A DNA stretch of 64,000 bases from Agarivorans sp. Toyoura001 (GTDB lineage Bacteria > Pseudomonadota > Gammaproteobacteria > Enterobacterales > Celerinatantimonadaceae): assembly GCF_005405585.1 (NCBI RefSeq), contig NZ_BJEQ01000016.1:43310-107309 (forward strand), in the 5' to 3' direction. A program made the translations under genes and the position numbers. Of the stretch, positions 57,247-64,000 are shown piece by piece (the first letter of the stretch is position 1; each line of letters opens with the position of its first letter). The notes below the pieces were generated by a model that searched no databases, had not been told where the DNA came from, and worked only from the letters and a program-made list of their open reading frames with translations.

Positions 57247-58314
57247 ATGACGCGCAAAGCACACCGAGGTCTTATCGTATTCGCCTGCAGTAGTTTGTTA
57301 CTGCTTGGCTGTAATAAAGACCCTGTCGAGTCAGTAGAAAGCTATCCACGACCAGTAAAAGTACAACAAATAGAAATAGGAGATGGTAAGCGGATAAGAA
57401 CTTTGCCGGGAGAAACCTTTGCTTCTGATACAGCGCTTTTATCATTTCAAGTCTCAGGGCGATTAGATGAAATCCTCGTTAGACCGGGCGAAATGGTTAA
57501 AGCGGGTCAGCCATTGGCGAATATTGATCCGGCAATGTATAACCAAGAGCTAGAAGTAGCCAAAGCAAACTATGAATTAGCTAAAGTGTTGTTTGATCGA
57601 GCAAACCAATTGGTAGAACGAGGGGTGATTTCTCGAAGTGATTTTGATAAATCCAAAAGCCAATATGCCATTAGCAAAGCCGCTTTAGACAAAGCAAAAG
57701 TGAATCTTAGTTATACCAAGCTTGTTGCACCTTATGACGGAGTAATCGCTCGTAAGTATGCAGAGCAATTTGAGTATGTTTATGAGAAACAACAAGTATT
57801 AAGCCTGCAAACGGAATCGACTATAGATGTTAACTTTCAGTTACCTGAGCGACTGATTGGTATTTTCCAAGAAGCCCGTCGCAACGGACTGATTGCACCG
57901 GAGCTCGCAGTACAGTTTCAAGGCCGACAAGAGTGGTACGTTGCATCATTAAAAGAGTTAAGCACGGTGGCGGATCCTTCCACTGGTAGTTACACCATCG
58001 TTTTAACCTTACCTATACCTAATGAACTCAATATTTTCCCTGGTATGGCAACACTAGTGCAGATTGAATCAAGTACTCAGTTAATTGGAAGTAATTGGGT
58101 CGCTCCTGCAGGAAGCTTGGTTGAAGACGCGGGTCAAAGTTTTGTTTTTACCTGGAATCCAAAGACTAAAATAGTGACTAAAAAGCAAGTAACAATTGAT
58201 AACGGTAATATATCAAGTGGGCTCGATGATGGTGATTGGTTAGTGGTAGCAGGTGCTCAAGAGCTAGTTGATGGTCAAGCTGCGATTCAATGGGTAAAAG
58301 AGAGAGGGCTCTAG
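57247..58314 (+). CDS. RND efflux adaptor 1 of a two-adaptor system
   Basis: Periplasmic lipoprotein, 355 residues, lipobox ending Cys22 ('LLLLGC'). Barrel-sandwich 'VSGRLDEILVRPGEMVKAGQ', alpha-hairpin (about 95-150) and 'KLVAPYDGVIARKYAEQ' are typical adaptor parts. First gene of a three-gene operon; adaptor 2 starts one base after its stop. Possible palindromic operator upstream at 57191-57209. Confidence 0.93.
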   Translation: MTRKAHRGLIVFACSSLLLLGCNKDPVESVESYPRPVKVQQIEIGDGKRIRTLPGETFASDTALLSFQVSGRLDEILVRPGEMVKAGQPLANIDPAMYNQELEVAKANYELAKVLFDRANQLVERGVISRSDFDKSKSQYAISKAALDKAKVNLSYTKLVAPYDGVIARKYAEQFEYVYEKQQVLSLQTESTIDVNFQLPERLIGIFQEARRNGLIAPELAVQFQGRQEWYVASLKELSTVADPSTGSYTIVLTLPIPNELNIFPGMATLVQIESSTQLIGSNWVAPAGSLVEDAGQSFVFTWNPKTKIVTKKQVTIDNGNISSGLDDGDWLVVAGAQELVDGQAAIQWVKERGL

Positions 58315-58315
58315 T

Positions 58316-59395
58316 ATGTTCATTAAAACAATTACCACTAGTTTAATCACCCTTATATTAGCCGGGTGTAGTGTTGAAGAATCTATTGAGATGCCTGAAC
58401 AGATCGTCGAAATTTATAACTTACCTACGGAAGTTAATCCTGTAGAGAGAGATTTTAATGGTATTGCTCGTGCACATGATCTCGTGGATTTGGCTTTCAG
58501 GGTAGATGGTGAAATAAAATCAATTAATATCAATAAGGGCCAGAAAGTTAACAAAGGAGATGTGCTAGCAGTATTAGACAAACGCGATTATCAAATCGTA
58601 GTCGATGACAGAAAGGCTCGTCTAGTCTTGACTGAACAGCAGTTTGAGCGCGCTAAAGCATTGTTAGACAAAAAGCTTTTATCGCAAAGCGAATATGACA
58701 AAATGCGAGCTGAATATTTGGTGGCGCTAGCTGATTTTAGAAAAGCATCACTAATGTTTGAATACACAGAATTAAAAGCCCCTTTCGACGGGATTATTGG
58801 TGACGTGTTTTCTGACCCATTTGTGAATGTACAACCTGGGTCTGCAGTATTAAGCCTTCATAAAGTAGATTTTGTAGAAGTTGATGTGCAATTGCCAGAT
58901 ATGATTTTGGCAGTGGCTAAGTTAGGCGAAAACAGAATTAGAAACTTGGATGTCAAAGTTGCCTATGAGGCGTTTCCAGATAAGATTTTTACTGCTACGC
59001 CCTATGAGCTAAACCTTGAAAAAGATCCAAGCACACGTAGTTATATAGCTACCTTTTTAGTGCCTTTTGATAACCAGTTTGGTGTATTAGAAGGTATGCC
59101 AGCCAAGGTATCAATAGACTTATCAGACTTGACCTACACCTACTCAAGAGATTTCTTGGTGCCTGTGGCTGCGGTAGTAATGCCAGATGGTTCCCGAATA
59201 GGCCAGCAGAGACCCGTGGTGTGGCGTTACAAAGATGACCAAACTGTTGAGTCACAAGAGGTAGAACTAGGGACTCTGTCCGGCGATATGATTGAGATTA
59301 ATCAAGGCCTGAACGACGGTGATGTGATTGTCTCAGTAGGTGCCAACAAATTGGTAGATGGTCAAAAGGTTGTTTTAAAGAAGGGTAAACGATGA
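58316..59395 (+). CDS. RND efflux adaptor 2 of a two-adaptor system
   Basis: Second adaptor lipoprotein, 359 residues, lipobox ending Cys18 ('LILAGC'). Shares the layout of adaptor 1 ('FRVDGEIKSININKGQKVNKG', 'ELKAPFDGIIGDVFSDPF') with clearly different sequence, so it is not a recent duplicate. Overlaps the pump gene by four bases (ATGA). Two adaptors with one pump recall the TriAB-TriC design of Pseudomonas aeruginosa. Confidence 0.93.
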   Translation: MFIKTITTSLITLILAGCSVEESIEMPEQIVEIYNLPTEVNPVERDFNGIARAHDLVDLAFRVDGEIKSININKGQKVNKGDVLAVLDKRDYQIVVDDRKARLVLTEQQFERAKALLDKKLLSQSEYDKMRAEYLVALADFRKASLMFEYTELKAPFDGIIGDVFSDPFVNVQPGSAVLSLHKVDFVEVDVQLPDMILAVAKLGENRIRNLDVKVAYEAFPDKIFTATPYELNLEKDPSTRSYIATFLVPFDNQFGVLEGMPAKVSIDLSDLTYTYSRDFLVPVAAVVMPDGSRIGQQRPVVWRYKDDQTVESQEVELGTLSGDMIEINQGLNDGDVIVSVGANKLVDGQKVVLKKGKR

Positions 59396-62300
59396 ACATT
59401 GCAGGTTATTTCGTAAAAAACTCCATTATAAGCTGGATGTTCACCCTGATATTACTTATCGGTGGAATACTTTCGTTTACTGGCTTAGGTCAATTAGAGG
59501 ATCCTCCGTTTACTATTAAAGATGCGGTGGTTGTCACAATGTATCCAGGCGCTACTTCAACCGAAGTAGAAGAAGAAGTGACCTATCCCGTAGAAAAAGC
59601 GATTCAAGCCTTACCTTATGTAGACGAAATTGTATCGTTAAGTACACCGGGCCTATCGCAAATTACCGTTTCTATGAAGAAAACTTACGGCCCAGAAGAA
59701 CTACCACAAATTTGGGATGAACTGCGCCGAAAAGTGGGGGACATGCAATCGCAGTTACCTCCAGGAGTCGCGGCTCCTCTAGTTAATGACGATTTCGGTG
59801 ATGTGTACGGCATTATGTATATGGTGTCTGGAGAAAACTACGATTACAAAGACCTACAAGACTATGTTGATTACATTAAACGTGAAATCGAGTTAGTACC
59901 AGGTGTGGGTAAGGTAACTTTAGCAGGTGAACAGACTGAACAAGTTTTTATAGAAATTTCGATTCAAAAGCTCGCCACTTTTAATCTTGACCCTGGTTTG
60001 ATCACCAGCTTACTCAATTCACAGAACATGGTAACTTCCGCGGGTAACATCAAAATTGCTGGTGACCAACTTACCATTCGTCCCACTGGCGCATTCAAGT
60101 CAGTGAATGAGTTAGGCGATTTAATTATTCCTGGAACCACTGGTGACAAGCTCATTTACTTAAAAGACGTAGCTACCATTAGCCGTGGTTACCAAGAAAT
60201 ACCCACTAACTTAGTCAGCTATAACCAACATCAAGCCATTAATATAGGGGTGGCGTTTACCAGCGGTGTGAATGTGGTGGAAGTAGGTAAGGCAATTGAA
60301 ATTAGGTTAAATGAAATTGATTATGCTCGACCTGCGGGAATGATCGTTGAATCTATGTACAACCAACCTCAAGAGGTTGATAAATCGGTAAGCTCTTTTG
60401 TCTGGAACTTAATTCTCGCGGTTGTCATTGTGATCGTGGTATTGCTGTTATTTATGGGCCTAAAGAGTGGTATTTTAATTGGTCTAATTTTGTTCCTCAC
60501 ATGTTTAGGAACATTTATTTTAATGAAGCAAGCTGAGATAGAATTACAGCGTATTTCATTAGGTGCTTTAATCATCGCACTAGGCATGCTAGTAGACAAC
60601 GCAATCGTGGTGGTTGAAGGTATCTTGATGGGCCGTAAGAAAGGCTTAAGTACCTTAGAGTCTGCTCAGCAAATTGTTGGTCAAACCATGTGGCCATTAT
60701 TGGCGGCTACAGTTATTGCGATAACTGCATTTGCTCCGATTGGTTTATCACCTGATGCGACTGGCGAGTTTGCGGGATCACTATTTTGGGTATTGCTGTT
60801 CTCATTATTTTTGTCGTGGGTTACGGCTATTACTATTACCCCATTTTTTGCCCAGCTATTTTTTGGCAAAGAAGGTGAGGCGCAAGTAGACGGCGAGAAC
60901 AATGATCCATATAAAGGTGCATTTTTTAATGCTTACAAGGTTCTGTTAGATTTTTGTTTACGTTTTAAATGGCCAACGTTAATAGTTGTTATCTCTTTAT
61001 TCATTGTCTCGGTATTAGGTTTTGGTTACGTAAAACAAATGTTCTTTCCTCCCTCGTCTACACCGATATTTTTGGTAGATGTATGGATGCCTGAAGGGAC
61101 TGACATTCGAGAGACAAGTGAATCGGTGGGGGTAATGGAGCAATTAGCTTTAGATACCAATGCTGTAGAGTTTGTGTCGTCGTCGGTAGGTAAGGGCTTT
61201 CAACGTTTTATGTTGACTTATTCGCCAGAAAAAAACTACGGGGCTTATGCGCAAATAGCAGTGCGAACAACAGATCCTCAAACTGCAGCTGCAGCGATGT
61301 CTTCTCTTCGTAAAGAGTTTGAGCAACAGTTTCCACAAGCTCAATTCAAGTTTAAAAATCTTGAAATTGGCCCGTCTACCGACGCAAAAATCGAGGCTAG
61401 AGTATTAGGTGCTGACCCAGATGTACTTCGCTCAATTGCGTCTGAGATAAAGCAAATCTTTAACGATACCCCGGGCACCGTAAACGTTCGTCACGACTGG
61501 CGCGATAGGGTTAAGTACATTGAACCAAACTTCAATGAGACACAGGCCAGGCGCTTAGGCATCAATAAATCAGATATCGACCAAACTTTAGAATTCGCTT
61601 TTGCTGGTTTAAGTTTTGGTTTGTATCGTGAAGGTACAACTTTACTGCCGATAGTTGGGCGTTTACCTAATGATGAACGAATTGATATTGATTCGTTAGA
61701 AAGCTTACGAATTTGGAGCCCAAGCTTAAAAACCTATATACCTATTCAGCAAGTAGTAAATGGTTTTGACGTTAAATTTGAAGATCCAATTGTACAACGT
61801 CGCGACAAAAAACGGACATTAACCATTTTTGCTGATGCTGATTTCGAATACGACATATTACCAGCTGAATTATTTGCTAAGGTTCGGCCGCAAGTTGAAG
61901 CCTTGAAATTACCGCCTGGTTATGAGCTGCAATGGGGTGGGGAATATGAGTCTTCTGGGGATGCTCAAGAAGCCTTGTTTGCTTCGTTGCCGATGGGTTA
62001 TTTGATCATGTTCATGATTACGGTGTTCCTGTTTAACTCTGTCAAAAAGCCCTTGGTTATATGGTGTTGCGTGCCGCTAGCACTTATAGGAATTACAGCA
62101 GGGTTATTGTTTTTAGGCAAGCCGTTTGGCTTTATGGCCTTATTGGGAATGCTGAGTTTATCAGGGATGTTACTCAAAAATGGTATTGTTTTACTCGATC
62201 AAATCAACGCAGATATAAATGCGGGTAAAGAAGCATACCAAGCGGTATTTGAATCTACCGTCAGCCGGGTTAGGCCCGTTTGTATGGCTGCGGTCACTAC

Positions 62301-62463
62301 CATACTAGGTGTCGCCCCGCTGATCTCCGATGTATTCTTTGAATCAATGGCAGCCGTAGTGATGTTTGGTTTGGGTGTCGCAACCATACTTACATTATTG
62401 ATCGTGCCGGTCTTGTATGTGATTTTCTTTAAAGTTAGTTATCGAGATTACAAACAGTTCTAA
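59392..62463 (+). CDS. RND transporter of the two-adaptor (TriC-like) system
   Basis: Inner-membrane pump of 1023 residues, 12 TM helices, two large periplasmic loops. 'GLGQLEDPPFTIKDAVVVTM' and 'MYPGATSTEVEEEVT' place it in a branch distinct from AcrB. Asp402 of the TM4 relay is kept but the next residue is Asn403 ('LGMLVDNAIVVVEG'), where AcrB-type pumps have a second Asp; the TM10-type Lys is kept in 'SGMLLKNGIVLLDQ'. Third gene of the operon, closed by a terminator. No channel gene; TolC-like partner expected elsewhere. Confidence 0.94.
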   Translation: MNIAGYFVKNSIISWMFTLILLIGGILSFTGLGQLEDPPFTIKDAVVVTMYPGATSTEVEEEVTYPVEKAIQALPYVDEIVSLSTPGLSQITVSMKKTYGPEELPQIWDELRRKVGDMQSQLPPGVAAPLVNDDFGDVYGIMYMVSGENYDYKDLQDYVDYIKREIELVPGVGKVTLAGEQTEQVFIEISIQKLATFNLDPGLITSLLNSQNMVTSAGNIKIAGDQLTIRPTGAFKSVNELGDLIIPGTTGDKLIYLKDVATISRGYQEIPTNLVSYNQHQAINIGVAFTSGVNVVEVGKAIEIRLNEIDYARPAGMIVESMYNQPQEVDKSVSSFVWNLILAVVIVIVVLLLFMGLKSGILIGLILFLTCLGTFILMKQAEIELQRISLGALIIALGMLVDNAIVVVEGILMGRKKGLSTLESAQQIVGQTMWPLLAATVIAITAFAPIGLSPDATGEFAGSLFWVLLFSLFLSWVTAITITPFFAQLFFGKEGEAQVDGENNDPYKGAFFNAYKVLLDFCLRFKWPTLIVVISLFIVSVLGFGYVKQMFFPPSSTPIFLVDVWMPEGTDIRETSESVGVMEQLALDTNAVEFVSSSVGKGFQRFMLTYSPEKNYGAYAQIAVRTTDPQTAAAAMSSLRKEFEQQFPQAQFKFKNLEIGPSTDAKIEARVLGADPDVLRSIASEIKQIFNDTPGTVNVRHDWRDRVKYIEPNFNETQARRLGINKSDIDQTLEFAFAGLSFGLYREGTTLLPIVGRLPNDERIDIDSLESLRIWSPSLKTYIPIQQVVNGFDVKFEDPIVQRRDKKRTLTIFADADFEYDILPAELFAKVRPQVEALKLPPGYELQWGGEYESSGDAQEALFASLPMGYLIMFMITVFLFNSVKKPLVIWCCVPLALIGITAGLLFLGKPFGFMALLGMLSLSGMLLKNGIVLLDQINADINAGKEAYQAVFESTVSRVRPVCMAAVTTILGVAPLISDVFFESMAAVVMFGLGVATILTLLIVPVLYVIFFKVSYRDYKQF

Positions 62464-62481
62464 CGAGCGTTATATATATGT

Positions 62482-62508
62482 AAAGGCCGAGAGTTATCTC
62501 GGCCTTTT
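62482..62508. terminator. Terminator of the two-adaptor RND operon
   Basis: AAAGGCCGAGA and TCTCGGCCTTT, 4-base loop, followed by TTTTAC; 19 bases after the pump stop, also placed to stop the convergent XRE gene. Confidence 0.85.
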
Positions 62509-62509
62509 A

Positions 62510-62929
62510 CTATCCACACAAACCCATCACATAACGTACAAACGGCTTAGCTTCTTGTAGATCAAAATAACCATCCTTCTTGCGAGTTGTGCGCAAATAC
62601 TGATAAGTCGCTACAATGACCTTCATTACTTTCTCATTTTCTACACTTAAATCATTTTGCTCGGCAGCAGATAAAGTGAGTTCAACGGCTTTCTCTAACG
62701 CTTCCATATCAACCACTTCAGCTTTACGGTATTGGTAACCTTCGCCAGTGGCTAGCCATTCCAATGAACAGTTAGCTTTTTGTGCTATTTGGTTAGCTTT
62801 AGAAAGGCTTGGCTCTGAACCTTTTAAATATTTGCGTATTAAGCTTTCATTTAACTCTACTTTTCGTGCAAAGCCGCTAACACTCTGTTCACCCATTAGC
62901 TCTTTCAAACGCTCAGAAAACTGTGCCAT
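62510..62929 (-). CDS. XRE-type transcriptional regulator
   Basis: 139 residues. N-terminal helix-turn-helix (about 5-60: 'FSERLKELMGEQSVSGFARK', 'ESLIRKYLKGSEPSLSKANQ', 'NCSLEWLATGEG') of the phage-repressor/Cro kind and a helical C-terminus without peptidase motifs. ATG at 62929 has GGAAG eight bases upstream; an upstream extension to 62959 is not supported. It converges on the RND pump and is divergent from the SDR gene. Target unknown; its own divergent region is the natural guess. Confidence 0.8.
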   Translation of the reverse strand: MAQFSERLKELMGEQSVSGFARKVELNESLIRKYLKGSEPSLSKANQIAQKANCSLEWLATGEGYQYRKAEVVDMEALEKAVELTLSAAEQNDLSVENEKVMKVIVATYQYLRTTRKKDGYFDLQEAKPFVRYVMGLCG

Positions 62930-63049
62930 TAATTCTTCCCATATATTTAGTCGCCTCACTATAGTACGAGTTATTTAGCACTATAGTATTGATTCTAGGA
63001 TTATAAGCAGCAAAATACTAGCGACTTTTAAGGTATAAGGAACTCTACT

Positions 63050-63754
63050 ATGGAAAATCTAACAGGTAAGTGCGCAATTGTAACCGGTGGCGGAAGTGGG
63101 ATTGGTTTGGCGATAGCAACAGCTTTGGCAGAGCAAGGCGTAAACGTTGTTATTAGCTCTAGGGATCTGACTAAACTGGAACAATCTGCCAGGCAGATAA
63201 GTGATCAGATAGGCGCTAAAGTATTAGCTTACGCCGCGGATATAAGAGTTAAACAACAAGTACAAAGCCTCAAAAATTTTGCTCTAGAAGCCTTTGGAAA
63301 AATTGATATCCTAATAAACAACAGTGGCTTAGGTGTTGGCGATTCGATTGAAACCTGTAGCGAAGAAGATTGGGATTTAGTTGTTGATACTTGTACCAAA
63401 GGCACGTTTCTTACTAGTCAAGCGGTGCTACCAAGCATGCGAGAACAACAAAGCGGTCATATTCTAAATATTGCTTCGCAAGCAGCCAAAAATGGTTACG
63501 CGAATGCTGGTCCATATTGCGCGGCCAAATTTGCGGTGTTAGGTTTAGCTGCAGCTCTACAAGAAGAAGTAAGAGAATACGGTATTAAGGTTCATAGTTT
63601 GTGTCCTGGCTTGGTTCAAGTACCAGCGCCGACGTGCGAAAGTGAAATAAAACCAGGTTGGTTGCAAGTAGAAGATCTTGCTGAATCAGCGTTGTTTGTA
63701 CTTAGACAGCCTAAACGTGTGCAGCTAGAAAATATCGGTTTGTATGGATTTTAG
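63050..63754 (+). CDS. Short-chain dehydrogenase/reductase
   Basis: NAD(P)-dependent SDR, 234 residues. Cofactor motif 'VTGGGSGIGLAIA' (about 11-23), 'AADIRV', 'INNSGLG', catalytic Ser143, Tyr156 and Lys160 ('ASQAAKNGYANAGPYCAAK'), and 'LCPGLVQVP'. All classical-SDR residues are present, so it is probably active; the substrate is unknown (3-oxoacyl reductase-like). Single gene. Confidence 0.88.
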   Translation: MENLTGKCAIVTGGGSGIGLAIATALAEQGVNVVISSRDLTKLEQSARQISDQIGAKVLAYAADIRVKQQVQSLKNFALEAFGKIDILINNSGLGVGDSIETCSEEDWDLVVDTCTKGTFLTSQAVLPSMREQQSGHILNIASQAAKNGYANAGPYCAAKFAVLGLAAALQEEVREYGIKVHSLCPGLVQVPAPTCESEIKPGWLQVEDLAESALFVLRQPKRVQLENIGLYGF

Positions 63755-63831
63755 AGATTCACAATTAAAAGCAGCTGCGAAAGGTGGCTGTTCTGAGAGT
63801 GCGCTGAAAGAAGATATAGAGAATAAAGAAT

Positions 63832-63908
<77 letters not shown>

Positions 63909-63952
63909 TCCGGTCTTAACTAATACAGTTAAGTGATTTGAATAATTGTTTG

Positions 63953-63973
63953 GCCTAGCTATTCGAACTAGGC
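63953..63973. other. Hairpin in the spacer upstream of tRNA-fMet
   Basis: GCCTAG and CTAGGC pair around a 9-base loop in the region between the initiator tRNA and a probable second copy at the window edge. It may guide processing of a tandem tRNA transcript; no T-run follows. Confidence 0.4.
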
Positions 63974-63988
63974 AATTCTTAGTACACC

Positions 63989-64000
63989 AAGAATTGGTTG
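63989..64000. repeat. 12-base repeat marking a probable second tRNA-fMet copy
   Basis: AAGAATTGGTTG here is identical to 63826-63837, where it covers the 3' flank and the 3' end (TGGTTG, the complement of CAACCA) of tRNA-fMet. The spacing of 163 bases suggests a tandem initiator tRNA running out of the window on the minus strand, with its 3' end at 63995. Confidence 0.5.

Overview
This window reads as ordinary chromosomal core and near-core sequence of a marine gammaproteobacterium. The gene content (fadH, asnS, bioA/bioBFCD, tamAB, ybfF-seqA-pgm, fur/fldA/ybfE, ydiJ-ydiI, two RND pumps, three c-di-GMP enzymes), the moderately AT-rich composition and the small DUF families suggest the Alteromonadales/Vibrionales side of the class, perhaps Agarivorans-like. 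The genus is inference only; no 16S gene is present. I see no CRISPR array, prophage, integron or insertion sequence.

Layout. 1-634: 5' part of sppA (minus). 0.8-4.9 kb: fadH with a PsrA-like operator, a 44-codon antisense-oriented gene at its 3' end, a YdjA nitroreductase, a DsbA-family oxidoreductase and a DUF3334 (CheX-like) protein. 5-13 kb: asnS, a small membrane protein, the divergent biotin locus bioA / bioB-F-C-D, and htpX with a sigma32-like promoter. 13-19.4 kb: a periplasmic-binding lipoprotein overlapping a GGDEF-EAL protein, a DedA-like/disulfide-reductase fusion and mobB. 19.5-25.5 kb: tamA-tamB and an NrtS-like protein. 25.7-36.5 kb: a GPH sugar symporter, cnoX/ybbN, a tandem receiver protein, HlyU-like, rmuC, malZ, a GGDEF sensor, rsuA, a tandem OB-fold protein and DUF3087. 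36.7-42.3 kb: an adaptor-pump RND pair and an HD-GYP phosphodiesterase. 42.5-47.6 kb: ubiX, fur, DUF4442, a lytic transglycosylase, fldA, ybfE, DUF2788, ybfF and seqA. 47.6-53.4 kb: pgm, a long structured leader, glycogen phosphorylase and astE. 53.6-63.8 kb: ydiJ-ydiI, a two-adaptor RND pump, an XRE regulator and an SDR. The right end carries an initiator tRNA (minus), probably the first of a tandem set.

How it works together. Pgm (glucose-1-P to glucose-6-P) beside glycogen phosphorylase (which yields glucose-1-P), with MalZ and a GPH sugar symporter elsewhere in the window, gives a glucan/sugar-use theme. Biotin synthesis is complete from BioC to BioB apart from BioH, which is not seen here. 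c-di-GMP turnover is represented by GGDEF-EAL, GGDEF with an intact inhibitory site, and HD-GYP. Envelope work is represented by SppA, TamAB, HtpX, two RND systems and a transglycosylase.

There is no clear undescribed defence or mobile system. The most interesting leads are the lipoprotein/GGDEF-EAL overlap, the tandem OB-fold protein, the series of GCATTT inverted repeats ahead of glycogen phosphorylase, the two-adaptor RND pump with Asn at the second proton-relay position and a perfect operator-like palindrome upstream, and the overlooked 44-residue gene next to fadH.
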